This document shows positions 1 to 7,528 of a stretch of 64,000 nucleotides of DNA, piece by piece; positions within the stretch are counted from its first letter, which is position 1, and each line of letters opens with the position of its first letter. The translations under genes were made by a program, and so were the position numbers. The notes under the pieces were generated by a model that saw nothing but the letters and a program-made list of their open reading frames with translations, was not told the origin of the DNA and searched no databases. The stretch is from Paenisporosarcina sp. HGH0030 (GTDB lineage Bacteria; Bacillota; Bacilli; Bacillales_A; Planococcaceae), in assembly GCF_000411295.1 (NCBI RefSeq), contig NZ_KE150423.1:124001-188000 (forward strand). Direction: 5' to 3'.

Positions 1-608
1 TATGTGATATGAGGTGAAAGCAATTCTTCCCCTTTTGTCCACACATTATCTGCATTCACAGGATTTGGTTGTGCCCAAGTACCAGTAGCATCTATGACTG
101 CTTTTGCTTCAATTCTTTCAGTTGTGCCTTCTTCTTCGATATACAGGATGAAAGACTGTCCATCTCTGTTGGCATCTTTCATTTTGTCCATTCCCTGTTT
201 ACTGATTGCCACTACTTTTGCATTTAATTTGATGAATGGGTTAATTTGAGGCAGATTGGCTAAAGGGATTAAATAGTCTTCCACAAGATCTTTACCAAAA
301 GGTAATCTCTTCATGACAGGTGCCTTCCAGTGGCTTTCTTCCAATAGCTTCAAAGCCACTTTGTCGATATTATATTGCCAAGGGGAAAATAATCGGACGT
401 GACCCCATTTTAAAATATTATGTCCTACTGTGGGTCCGGCTTCGATTATCAAAAACTGTTCGTTTTTAGCTGCCAGATGCGCAGCTGCAGCCAAGCCGAC
501 TGGCCCTGCTCCGACGATTACCGTTGGCAAATTCGATTCCTCAAGTATAGATTCAGGAGAACTACAGCAATTCGTCAAAATGTTAAAACTCATTTTTTCA
601 TTGTTCAT
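1..608 (-). CDS. FAD/NAD(P)-binding flavoprotein (5' part, runs off the left edge)
   Basis: An open frame of about 202 codons starts at ATG 608, seven bases after GAGGG, and leaves the window without a stop, so the C-terminal part is missing. A dinucleotide-binding fold is visible: hydrophobic strand, then GAGPVG at residues 33-38, then an acidic IIEAG end. A second flavoprotein-type motif, IDATGTW, lies at about 172-178. The extreme N-terminus carries a vicinal cysteine pair (Cys14-Cys15) ahead of the fold, which is unusual for this family. The MarR gene lies 70 bp upstream on the same strand, and a palindrome shared with the MarR promoter lies just before this gene. Together with the ArsN1-type neighbour this suggests an arsenic- or thiol-stress flavin oxidoreductase. 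The substrate is not shown by the sequence. Confidence 0.8.
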   Translation of the reverse strand, partial: MNNEKMSFNILTNCCSSPESILEESNLPTVIVGAGPVGLAAAAHLAAKNEQFLIIEAGPTVGHNILKWGHVRLFSPWQYNIDKVALKLLEESHWKAPVMKRLPFGKDLVEDYLIPLANLPQINPFIKLNAKVVAISKQGMDKMKDANRDGQSFILYIEEEGTTERIEAKAVIDATGTWAQPNPVNADNVWTKGEELLSPHIT

Positions 609-630
609 CGTTAGTCCCTCTTTTCTTTGT

Positions 631-643
631 TTGCATAATGCAA
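631..643. promoter_or_regulatory. Palindromic operator copy 1 upstream of the flavoprotein
   Basis: The sequence TTGCA-TAA-TGCAA is a perfect 5-3-5 inverted repeat 23 bp before the flavoprotein start. The surrounding bases TGTTTGCAWAATGCAA are the same as in the copy at 1161-1173, which suggests binding by the MarR protein encoded between them. The assignment to that regulator is inferred. Confidence 0.6.
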
Positions 644-678
644 GTATATAGTGAGTAAATAAGCAAGATTTCTCTTGC

Positions 679-1125
679 TCATATAATAGGCGTACAGCAC
701 ACACTTGATTTTGCCATAGCATTGTTCAATAATTTAATAGATCTCAAGACTGTTTCTTGTTCAAATTCATTCATATGTGAAAAAATTTCATCCAAGTAGT
801 TATTCAAGGAAGTTTCGATGGCAGTAGCCATGAATTTACCTTGAGTAGTTAAGGATAAAATATAATACCTTTTATCATCAAGGGAAGGGGATTTTGTGAC
901 TAGTCCCATTTTGGTTAATGTTTGAATCTGTCTACTAAATGTCGTTACATCAATTGCCAAAAGCTCTGCAATTTGTTGCATGGTTGGTTCATGTTGTTTA
1001 TCAATTTCGTATAAAATATGACTATGCACAGCTGAAATATCAATGCCACCAATGGCGCAACAATTTTTATTCAAAAGGCCGAAGCGGCGGGTCAATACTT
1101 GAAATAACTCACGTTTGTTTTCCAT
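679..1125 (-). CDS. MarR-family transcriptional regulator with paired cysteines
   Basis: This 148-residue protein has the length and layout of MarR winged-helix dimers. A helix-turn-helix falls at about 50-75 (IAELLAIDVTTFSRQIQTLTKMG) and a wing follows with DDKRYYILSLT. Vicinal cysteines stand near both ends (Cys22-Cys23 and Cys143-Cys144), a plausible metalloid or thiol sensing site. The start at 1125 follows AGAGGTGA. A short hairpin (662-679, seven-base stem) overlaps the stop codon and may end some transcripts before the flavoprotein gene. Identical palindromes lie in its own promoter region and before the flavoprotein, so autoregulation is likely. The family call is firm; sensing of arsenicals is an inference from the cysteines and neighbours. 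Confidence 0.9.
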   Translation of the reverse strand: MENKRELFQVLTRRFGLLNKNCCAIGGIDISAVHSHILYEIDKQHEPTMQQIAELLAIDVTTFSRQIQTLTKMGLVTKSPSLDDKRYYILSLTTQGKFMATAIETSLNNYLDEIFSHMNEFEQETVLRSIKLLNNAMAKSSVCCTPII

Positions 1126-1160
1126 GATTCACCTCTTTAATATAGTTATATGTTAATTGT

Positions 1161-1173
1161 TTGCAAAATGCAA
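1161..1173. promoter_or_regulatory. Palindromic operator copy 2 between marR and arsN1
   Basis: The perfect repeat TTGCA-AAA-TGCAA sits in the 91-bp divergent region between the MarR gene and the acetyltransferase gene. It could control both. It shares TGTTTGCAWAATGCAA with the copy at 631-643. Confidence 0.6.
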
Positions 1174-1216
1174 CTAAAAACTAAGATAAAATTAAATTGA
1201 TAAAGAAGGTATAAAA

Positions 1217-1714
1217 ATGTCCGTAAAAATTCGTCCCATGCTGGCAACTGACTGGCAAGAAGTAAAAGAGATTTACGAAGAGGGCATCAAATCAAAAAAT
1301 GCCACTTTTGAAACACAGGCACCCACGTATGAAAAATGGATGGAAACCTCTCATCCTGAGTGTCACATGGTTGCAGTAGAAAATAATCACGTGTTGGCTT
1401 GGGCGAAGGTGCTGTATACTTCGGCACGTCCTGTATATGCAGGGGTGGGTGAAGTTAGTATATACGTACATCCAGATGCGAAAGGTAGAGGTGTAGGCAA
1501 GCGTTTACTACAGGAACTAATCAAAACATCTGAACAAAAGGGTTTTTGGACATTAAAAGCAGTCATTTTCCCTGAAAATGTAGCGAGCCTCAAACTTCAT
1601 TTGTCCTGCGGTTTTCGGGAAGTCGGATTTCATGAGCGAATGGGTAAGATGGACGGGGTCTGGCGTGATAATACGGTATTGGAAAGACGCAGCACACTTG
1701 TAGGTATTGACTAA
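1217..1714 (+). CDS. arsN1: GNAT N-acetyltransferase, ArsN1/phosphinothricin acetyltransferase type
   Basis: This is a 165-residue single-domain GNAT. The NATFET segment near residue 30 and the YAGVGEVSIYVHPDAKGRGVGKRLL block (acetyl-CoA pyrophosphate loop GRGVGK) match the phosphinothricin/arsinothricin acetyltransferase family. Known members acetylate the amino group of phosphinothricin or arsinothricin and so detoxify these glutamate analogues. The start at 1217 has a GAAGG site. It is divergent from a MarR gene with cysteine pairs and shares its operator region, which favours the arsenical (ArsN1) reading. Substrate choice between phosphinothricin, methionine sulfoximine and arsinothricin cannot be settled from sequence. 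Confidence 0.75.
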   Translation: MSVKIRPMLATDWQEVKEIYEEGIKSKNATFETQAPTYEKWMETSHPECHMVAVENNHVLAWAKVLYTSARPVYAGVGEVSIYVHPDAKGRGVGKRLLQELIKTSEQKGFWTLKAVIFPENVASLKLHLSCGFREVGFHERMGKMDGVWRDNTVLERRSTLVGID

Positions 1715-1730
1715 TACCTTTTTATTTAAA

Positions 1731-2007
1731 GGCTTTGTTAAACACTACTGTTGATTAGACACTCCGGCGGAATTACGTGCGGGCAAGACCTCGCAGCGAG
1801 GACAAAGGAACGAAAGCTAGAACGCCACCTCCCTGCTCCTGCGGTTACTCGTCGCATAAAAAAGATTGCTCCTGCGGTTACTCGTCGCAAAATGCAATTT
1901 GTGGAAACGCCATCTTGAGCAACATCCTGTTGGCCCGAGGAGGCTTGCCTGTTCGTCCGCGGAAAGGGAGCAAATTCCCTAAATCAACATTAAAAGTTAA
2001 CAGAGCC
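1731..2007. repeat. Dispersed intergenic repeat with terminal inverted repeats
   Basis: This non-coding 277-bp block begins GGCTTTGTTAAA and ends GTTAACAGAGCC, an 11-of-12 terminal inverted repeat. Inside, a 22-bp GC-rich motif (core TGCGGTTACTCGTCGCA) occurs twice, at 1835-1856 and 1868-1889. The same motif recurs at 56648-56669 and, inverted and slightly changed, at 8147-8168. The last 50 bp (CCGCGGAAAGGGAGC onward) resemble the end of the copy near 56.8 kb. No transposase is present. It looks like a non-autonomous, MITE-like or BOX-like element. A reading frame through it is an accident of its GC-rich composition. Confidence 0.7.
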
Positions 2008-2028
2008 TATATAAAAAAATGATCGGAC

Positions 2029-2063
2029 AAAAACGTGACGCCTGAACTTAGGTGTCACGTTTT
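2029..2063. terminator. Bidirectional rho-independent terminator
   Basis: AAAACGTGACGCCT pairs with AGGTGTCACGTTTT around a short loop, flanked by A and T tracts. It ends the leftward VOC/MFS transcript. Confidence 0.75.
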
Positions 2064-2080
2064 CATTTTAAATCATGATT

Positions 2081-2452
2081 TCATTTTTCCAACCACTCCA
2101 AAAATTCTAAGCGGTTTCCGAAAGGGTCATTAACATAAAAGCGGTTGGCTCTTGGTAATCTATCATCCGTCAGTACCGATATGCCTTTACTACGAATATG
2201 ATCAGCCAATGCTTCAAGTTCACTTACTTCGAAGGCAGGATGCGCTTTTTTTGCAGGAACAAAAGATTGTTCTACGCCTATATGAATATGAACACTCCCA
2301 TTTGAAAACCAAACTCCGCCATTCTGTTTCAGGCTATCAGGCTTTTCAACTTCTTCTAAAGAAAGAACGTCCCGATAAAAAGAGCGTGCTGTCTCTTCAC
2401 TTCCTATTGGAGCAGCCAATTGAATATGGTCGATTTGTTTAATTAATATCAT
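2081..2452 (-). CDS. VOC-family (glyoxalase/bleomycin-resistance-like) protein
   Basis: A compact VOC fold protein: IDHIQLAAP at the N-terminus, a HIHIGVE strand in the middle, and YVNDPFGNRLEFLEW at the C-terminus. These supply the usual His/His/Glu metal ligands. I place the start at ATG 2452, because a longer frame to 2473 has no ribosome binding site while AAAGG precedes 2452. This start overlaps the stop of the upstream MFS gene by 14 bases, which suggests translational coupling. The family includes dioxygenases, lyases and antibiotic-binding proteins. The substrate is unknown. Confidence 0.8.
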   Translation of the reverse strand: MILIKQIDHIQLAAPIGSEETARSFYRDVLSLEEVEKPDSLKQNGGVWFSNGSVHIHIGVEQSFVPAKKAHPAFEVSELEALADHIRSKGISVLTDDRLPRANRFYVNDPFGNRLEFLEWLEK

Positions 2453-3620
2453 TTTTAGTTTCCAACCTTTCATGCTTGATTAAAGGCAATAAGAAGAGTG
2501 CACCGACAAACACTACAGATGCTGCACAAGAAATTGCTAATGCATAACTTTCGGTCTCGGCAGTTAAAACTCCTGCTATAGAGGGACCGAACATTTGTCC
2601 TAGTGCATAAATAGTGGTCATGATTGCGATACCTCTAGCACTGCCATGGGGATTTTTGTTACGAGCAAATGCTGTGGCAAGAGTGGTAACCCCCATAAAA
2701 GTAGCTCCAAATAAAACAGCACTCACATAAAAGCTTGTAGAAGATTCAGACAGGGCTGGCAAAGCGATACCAATCGACTGGATAATCAATAAAATCATCA
2801 GTGACAACATGTAGCCAAATTTACTGCCAAAATAAGCCCATATAATACACGAAGGAATTGCAGCCAAACCGACTAAAACCCAGACACTCGTAGCGTTTCC
2901 ACTGAAAGCGGGAGTCATTTCAGCGATGGCTACAATAAATGTGCCTGTCACGATATAACCTAATCCTTCCAACCCATACGCTACGAGTAACCATGGTAGC
3001 CATTTTGGTGTTTTGGATGGTGTTGAGATGTTCGCGGCTGAACTAATAGTCGGTTCAGCGTGGTCTTCTTTAACAGTTGAGAAGACTACGATACTTAATA
3101 CTGCTGCCAAACACGCAAGTCCTATCCAGGCACCTTCGTACTGAAACTTGTTTATTAATAGTGGAACAAGCATGCCTGATACGAAAATTCCTAGACCAAC
3201 TCCTCCATACATGACACCGACCAGACCGAGTTTACTTTGTTTGGCCAACTGATCCAATATCAAACTGGAAGCAAGGACGAAGACGAATGCACTTGTAATG
3301 CCGGACAGGAATCGCCAGACCATCCATGCGGTATGATTATATGTAAGTCCCATGACTAACGTTAATAAAATACTGATGACAATAGAGATACGCAAAAAAA
3401 TGGCCCGGTTGCGCTTTAAAGGAACGACGCTTGCAATCACGGCACCTACCAAATAACCAGCATAATTACTTGATGCCAAATATCCGGCAAATCGGGTAGA
3501 GAAGCCACTTTCATGTTGCATAAAAGGTAGAATTGGCGTGTAGGCAAAGCGGCCGATACTCATGGCAATAAACAGAGCAAAAACGCCTCCGGTAACAAGT
3601 AAATAAGGATTTTTAGACAA
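2439..3620 (-). CDS. YbfB/YjiJ-family MFS transporter
   Basis: This is a 393-residue polytopic protein with about twelve hydrophobic segments in two halves joined by a polar loop near 190-205. The N-terminal stretch SIGRFAYTPILPFM and the SSNYAGYLVGA segment are typical of the YbfB/YjiJ branch of the major facilitator superfamily, whose substrates are largely unknown. It is the first gene of a two-gene leftward unit with the VOC protein. Coupling of an exporter to a VOC protein is a common layout for handling small toxic compounds, but that role is inferred only from position. Confidence 0.85.
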   Translation of the reverse strand: MSKNPYLLVTGGVFALFIAMSIGRFAYTPILPFMQHESGFSTRFAGYLASSNYAGYLVGAVIASVVPLKRNRAIFLRISIVISILLTLVMGLTYNHTAWMVWRFLSGITSAFVFVLASSLILDQLAKQSKLGLVGVMYGGVGLGIFVSGMLVPLLINKFQYEGAWIGLACLAAVLSIVVFSTVKEDHAEPTISSAANISTPSKTPKWLPWLLVAYGLEGLGYIVTGTFIVAIAEMTPAFSGNATSVWVLVGLAAIPSCIIWAYFGSKFGYMLSLMILLIIQSIGIALPALSESSTSFYVSAVLFGATFMGVTTLATAFARNKNPHGSARGIAIMTTIYALGQMFGPSIAGVLTAETESYALAISCAASVVFVGALFLLPLIKHERLETKNDIN

Positions 3621-3746
3621 GGCGAATTCCCCCTCCAGTTTTCTTCTATAATCATACGCCTTTCATTCAAAATTTCAAAAGAAGGTTTGATTTCCACAAT
3701 AAAGGAAATAGATAGGGAAAGCGAAAAGAACTTGGAGGAACTATTT

Positions 3747-4265
3747 ATGAATGATCAACAATTGAAACAACTAAAAGACCAACTTACTCAAGACCTGGAA
3801 TATGTGAAAAACCGTCTTCATGAAGACCATCATTTAGAAACAACGGAGTTATCCAATTATGATAATCATCCGGCTGATAACGCGACGGATTTAACTGATC
3901 AAAATACAGAAATGGCAATTGAACACCATAAAGAAGAGGAAGTCGAACAAATTGAATCAGCTTTGCAGGCTATCGAAAATGGAACATATGGTATTTGCAC
4001 CGTATGTGGGGAAGATATTCCGTTTGAACGACTGGAAGCATTGCCGACTGCACGTACGTGCATTGAACACGCAAATCATGATTTTGGCACGGACGGTCGA
4101 CCATCTGAAGAAGACATTCTTGGTTCTTCGACGGAACACCCAATAAAAGATACAGGTGGCGTCCGAGATTACGAAGATAGCTTTGATGATGTTAAGAATT
4201 TCGGTACTTCAGATTCACCGCAGGATGCAGTGAAAAGCGATCAAAAAAACTTTTACAAAAAATAA
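3747..4265 (+). CDS. yteA: YteA-like TraR/DksA C4-type zinc-finger protein
   Basis: A 172-residue acidic protein with a TraR/DksA-type zinc-finger segment, YGICTVCGEDIPFERLEALPTARTC. The first Cys pair is intact (CTVC) and the second is Cys-x2-His (CIEH), as in Bacillus YteA proteins. The N-terminal half is helical and charged. The C-terminal tail contains DYEDSFDDVKNFGTSDSPQD, also typical of the YteA group, which is annotated as sporulation-related. The start at 3747 follows a strong GGAGG; an in-frame ATG 60 bases upstream lacks a site. A strong terminator follows. Confidence 0.85.
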   Translation: MNDQQLKQLKDQLTQDLEYVKNRLHEDHHLETTELSNYDNHPADNATDLTDQNTEMAIEHHKEEEVEQIESALQAIENGTYGICTVCGEDIPFERLEALPTARTCIEHANHDFGTDGRPSEEDILGSSTEHPIKDTGGVRDYEDSFDDVKNFGTSDSPQDAVKSDQKNFYKK

Positions 4266-4273
4266 AATGCACG

Positions 4274-4307
4274 CGAGGATTCCTAGAGAATCCTCGTTTT
4301 TATTTTT
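4274..4307 (+). terminator. Rho-independent terminator after yteA
   Basis: CGAGGATTC and GAATCCTCG form a nine-base stem around CTAGA and are followed by a T-rich run. Confidence 0.85.
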
Positions 4308-4447
4308 TCAATCGCAAACAGATTGGACTCTATTCAAAAGTGGTGCTTTTCACATATAATGAGAGAAATGAGAATATTTAAATTATCCTGAAAAGTATCT
4401 GTAACTATTTTTTTGATTAAACGTTTAATTGATTTGGAGGAACATGA

Positions 4448-4937
4448 ATGAGATTAGTCAAACCATCACTTGAGTGGAAACAACAACATGAAAATTTCAT
4501 GGTGAAGTGGGGTTCCGATCGAATGGTTCCGAGTAGTATGGATTTATCGGTATTTGATACATATGAAGAGTTTTTATTCGCATTGGACTTACGTGCGAAG
4601 GGAAAACATCCATGGGTTCCAAGTTCCCATTATTTTTTAATAGATGGTAAAGATCAAATAATCGGCATGGTTGATATTCGGCATGAACTGAACGAATTTT
4701 TGCGGAACATCGGAGGACATATCGGATATGGTATTCTTCCAAGTGAACGCAACCTACTTGTTAAAAGAAGTTTTAACAAAATGTAAAGAGCTACAGATTG
4801 ATCAAGTTCTAATCACCTGTGATGAAGACAATATAGGTTCTGCTAAAGTGATTATGAATAACGGAGGAATAGAGGACGATTTATTCATCACGGAAGAAGG
4901 CGTGATGAAGAGAAGATTTTGGATTTCTATTAAGTAA
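4448..4937 (+). pseudogene. GNAT acetyltransferase broken by an out-of-frame deletion
   Basis: Two overlapping frames make one GNAT. The first (4448-4786) begins after GGAGG and reads up to IGYGILPSER. The second (from about 4755) continues with TYLLKEVLTKCKELQI to a stop at 4937. Between them the acetyl-CoA pyrophosphate-binding loop, normally about R-x-x-G-Y-A after the SER motif, is missing. The junction reads GAACGCAACC, as expected if about 11 (or 14) bases were lost between two CGCA-like repeats. After the junction the first frame terminates with aberrant residues. The product would lack cofactor binding. A single sequencing slip would not remove the loop. Confidence 0.8.
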
Positions 4938-5234
4938 TAATAGAATTTTTTATGCTAGGTAAAAAGATAGAAAAAGCGAGAAGAAAATATTATTTTTTTT
5001 GCAATGAAGAACATAATACTAATTATTTTAGATGAAACTCTTAAAAATCATTGATATTTGCATTAAAAATGGTAAATATATGTTTTCATTCATGAAATTA
5101 TCAGTTACAATATATATAATTAAGAGAAAATTCATATTAATTAGATATTTCATTGGAGTAACTATCAATTTGTAACGGTTTTTTTAGATATCCTTCACAT
5201 ATTTGCCCAGTCCAATGTAGAATGGAGCGGAATC

Positions 5235-6302
5235 ATGAATCAAGTGTTAGAGTCTATGGAATCGAAAGTAAATAGCGAAATAATGTACAGTCAGATAATT
5301 GAATACTCTGTAGAAACCATCATTATTCATGTTAATCAAGAAGTTCTTTATATTAACCAATCCGGCTCGAATTTTCTAAGAGGTACAAAAGAAGAGTTCA
5401 TTGGCAAGGATTTCTTAAACATTTTTCAGCTCGACATGAAGGACATGATTCGGGAAAAAATTCAAAAAACCATGATTGGAAATGAACCGACTCGCATGAT
5501 CGAACAAACCATTACGCGTTTTGATGGGACGCTGGTCGATGTCGAGCTATACTGTCATCCGGTACAATTCGGTGACAGAAGAGCCATTCAAACCGTATTG
5601 CGGGATATCACAGTTCGAAAAGAAACTGAAAAAATGTTAAATGACCGACAAAAATTGGCTTCAATTGGGCAAATTGCTGCTGGAATCGCACATGAAGTAA
5701 AAAATCCTCTTACATCAGTAAAAGGTTTCCTGCAATTATTGAAAGAACATAATTCACACCCTTATTTATTCACGATGGAAAGCGAACTAGAGAAGGCCAT
5801 CGACACATTGCAAAATTTACTTCAAGTATCCAGGCCGAACCTTTACGAAGAACAGCTAGTCGAGATCGACGTATGTAAAGAGTTGAATTCAATCGTCTTC
5901 TTATTTCAAGACAAGCTATACAATATAGAACTTGAAATGGATATAAGGGATTGTAGGAAACATATTTATGGCAAGAAAAATCTATATTTGAAAGCGTTTT
6001 TTAATTTGATAAAAAATGCAATCGAATCGATGCCGTCAAAAGGAAAGCTCCGAATAGAGCATTACTTTCAAGATGACCTAGTCCATGTGAAAATCAGTGA
6101 TAATGGAGTGGGCATTCCGAAAGATAAACTAAACTTGCTTGGAACTCCTTTCTATTCAAGTAAAAGTGATGGCACTGGCTTAGGGTTAACACAAGTATTT
6201 ACCACAATTAATGATCACGGTGGACAAATGACTGTGAACAGTGTGATTGATCAAGGAACCACATTCCACCTGAAATTGCCTCAATATCCGGTTGGTATGT
6301 AA
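5235..6302 (+). CDS. Orphan PAS-domain sensor histidine kinase (sporulation-kinase type)
   Basis: This is a 355-residue soluble kinase. A PAS domain occupies about 20-130. The HisKA helix is at 140-205, with phospho-acceptor His153 in GIAHEVKNPL. The HATPase domain at 245-350 shows an N box (NLIKNAIESM, 257-266), a G1 box (DNGVGIP, 289-295) and a G2 box (GTGLGL, 313-318). No membrane segment or adjacent response regulator is seen. That layout fits phosphorelay kinases of the KinA/KinE group that feed Spo0F in spore-formers, but the partner is not shown here. The roughly 300 bp upstream are very AT-rich and contain no other gene. The start follows GGAGCGG. The next gene begins 9 bases after the stop. 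Confidence 0.88.
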   Translation: MNQVLESMESKVNSEIMYSQIIEYSVETIIIHVNQEVLYINQSGSNFLRGTKEEFIGKDFLNIFQLDMKDMIREKIQKTMIGNEPTRMIEQTITRFDGTLVDVELYCHPVQFGDRRAIQTVLRDITVRKETEKMLNDRQKLASIGQIAAGIAHEVKNPLTSVKGFLQLLKEHNSHPYLFTMESELEKAIDTLQNLLQVSRPNLYEEQLVEIDVCKELNSIVFLFQDKLYNIELEMDIRDCRKHIYGKKNLYLKAFFNLIKNAIESMPSKGKLRIEHYFQDDLVHVKISDNGVGIPKDKLNLLGTPFYSSKSDGTGLGLTQVFTTINDHGGQMTVNSVIDQGTTFHLKLPQYPVGM

Positions 6303-6310
6303 AGGAGAAT

Positions 6311-6622
6311 ATGATGAACAGATTTGGTATGTTTGGAGAAATCACGACCATTGAAGGTAAACGTGATGAATTGGTCGGTATATTGTTGGAAGCTGCAGAG
6401 GCGATGAACACACTGGAAGAATGTGAGCTTTATATCGTTAGTGTAAAAGAAGAAGTACCAGATGGGATTTGGGTTACTGAAGTTTGGCAAAACGCAGAAG
6501 CACATAAAGCTTCTCTATCACTTGATGCAGTAAAAATGTTGATACAAAAAGGCCGCCCTCTTATTAAGGGAATGAATACGATGAATACGTTTTCCCCACT
6601 AGGCGGAAAGGGTCTATCATAA
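6311..6622 (+). CDS. Antibiotic biosynthesis monooxygenase (ABM) domain protein
   Basis: A 103-residue protein with the ABM fold signature. The N-terminal strand FGMFGEITTIEGKRDELVGILLEAAEAM is followed by CELYIVSVKEEVPDGIWVTEVWQNAEAHKASL. The E-V-W-x-x-x-E-A-H segment is characteristic of putative quinol monooxygenases such as YgiN. These are small dimeric ferredoxin-like proteins acting on quinones or aromatic compounds without a prosthetic group. It is in an operon with the histidine kinase (AAAGGAG lies across the kinase stop). A functional link to the kinase is not evident. Confidence 0.85.
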   Translation: MMNRFGMFGEITTIEGKRDELVGILLEAAEAMNTLEECELYIVSVKEEVPDGIWVTEVWQNAEAHKASLSLDAVKMLIQKGRPLIKGMNTMNTFSPLGGKGLS

Positions 6623-6673
6623 AATTCTTGTCATCCTTCCGTTCTAATCAGAGAATGGATTTTTTTTATTAAT

Positions 6674-6706
6674 TGAAAAAAGCACCAATCCATGAAAGAC
6701 TGGTGC
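6674..6706 (-). terminator. Terminator of the SDR/OsmC unit
   Basis: Read leftwards, GCACCA and TGGTGC pair and are followed by a run of six T, immediately after the SDR stop. Confidence 0.7.
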
Positions 6707-6712
6707 GAAAAG

Positions 6713-7504
6713 TTATAACGCTTTTAACATACCGCCGTCAATCACCAGAGATTGACCGGTCAAATATGTATTTAAGGGGGAAGCTAAGAATAATACGATT
6801 TTGGCAAATTCCTCTGGCTGTCCATAACGCCCCATAGGAATAAGACTCTCACTGTATTTGACAATGTCTTCTATAGAGACATTCTGGCGACTAGCTGCCA
6901 GATGGTCAAGTTCTGCCACACGGTCAGTAGCGATGCGTCCAGGACCAATCGTATTCACTAAAATATTATATTTTGCATATTCACGGGCCAGACTTTTCGT
7001 CATTCCGACCATTCCGGAACGGAACGTATTGGAGAGAATCAATCCATCAATCACTTCTTTTGTTGAAGAAGAAGAAATATTGATGATGCGTCCAAAATCA
7101 TTTGATTGCATGTGAGGCAAAACAGCACGAGTCGTACGGATATAACTCAGTAAGTTTTTCTCAAATGCCGCCATCCAATCCGAGTCTGTTACATCTTTGA
7201 ATCCTCCAGCTGTTGGTCCACCTGTATTGTTAACTAAAATATCCACACCATTGAATTCTTTTGATACCCATGAGAAAAGAGCATGTAGGTCTTCTACAGA
7301 AGACATGTCACATTTCTTGTAATAGACTTTCGGATTATTTGTCAGCTGCTGGATTTCTTTAACAGTGCTATCCAACGTCTCTACATTACGGCTCGATAAT
7401 AGGACGGTTGCGCCTTCTTTTGCAAATTCCAAAGCCGTTGCTTTTCCCAAACCTTTACTCGATGCGGTCACGAGAACAATTTTATCTTGTAACTGTAAAT
7501 CCAT
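6713..7504 (-). CDS. SDR-family protein lacking the canonical Tyr/Lys
   Basis: A 263-residue Rossmann protein of the short-chain dehydrogenase/reductase superfamily. It has an N-terminal glycine-rich loop (TASSKGLGKATA), NNTGGP in place of NNAG, and a C-terminal YLTGQSLVIDGGML. Aligned by eye to classical members, the active-site Ser is kept (INISSSS, 142-147). The catalytic Tyr position is Ser158 and the Lys position is Arg162 (LSNTFRSG against NYSASKAG). It therefore belongs to an atypical subfamily and may not reduce carbonyls by the usual mechanism. AAGAGGG precedes the start. The OsmC gene is 24 bp upstream and probably co-transcribed. Confidence 0.85.
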   Translation of the reverse strand: MDLQLQDKIVLVTASSKGLGKATALEFAKEGATVLLSSRNVETLDSTVKEIQQLTNNPKVYYKKCDMSSVEDLHALFSWVSKEFNGVDILVNNTGGPTAGGFKDVTDSDWMAAFEKNLLSYIRTTRAVLPHMQSNDFGRIINISSSSTKEVIDGLILSNTFRSGMVGMTKSLAREYAKYNILVNTIGPGRIATDRVAELDHLAASRQNVSIEDIVKYSESLIPMGRYGQPEEFAKIVLFLASPLNTYLTGQSLVIDGGMLKAL

Positions 7505-7528
7505 CTGATCCCTCTTCTCTAATAGAGT

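Noticed and set aside
1777-2022. An 81-codon reading frame inside the first dispersed repeat
   Set aside because: It is composed of repeated GC-rich units, has no ribosome binding site, and follows the repeat's composition rather than codon use of neighbours.
2152-2442. A 96-codon rightward frame opposite the VOC gene
   Set aside because: It is antisense to a conserved gene and lacks a ribosome binding site.
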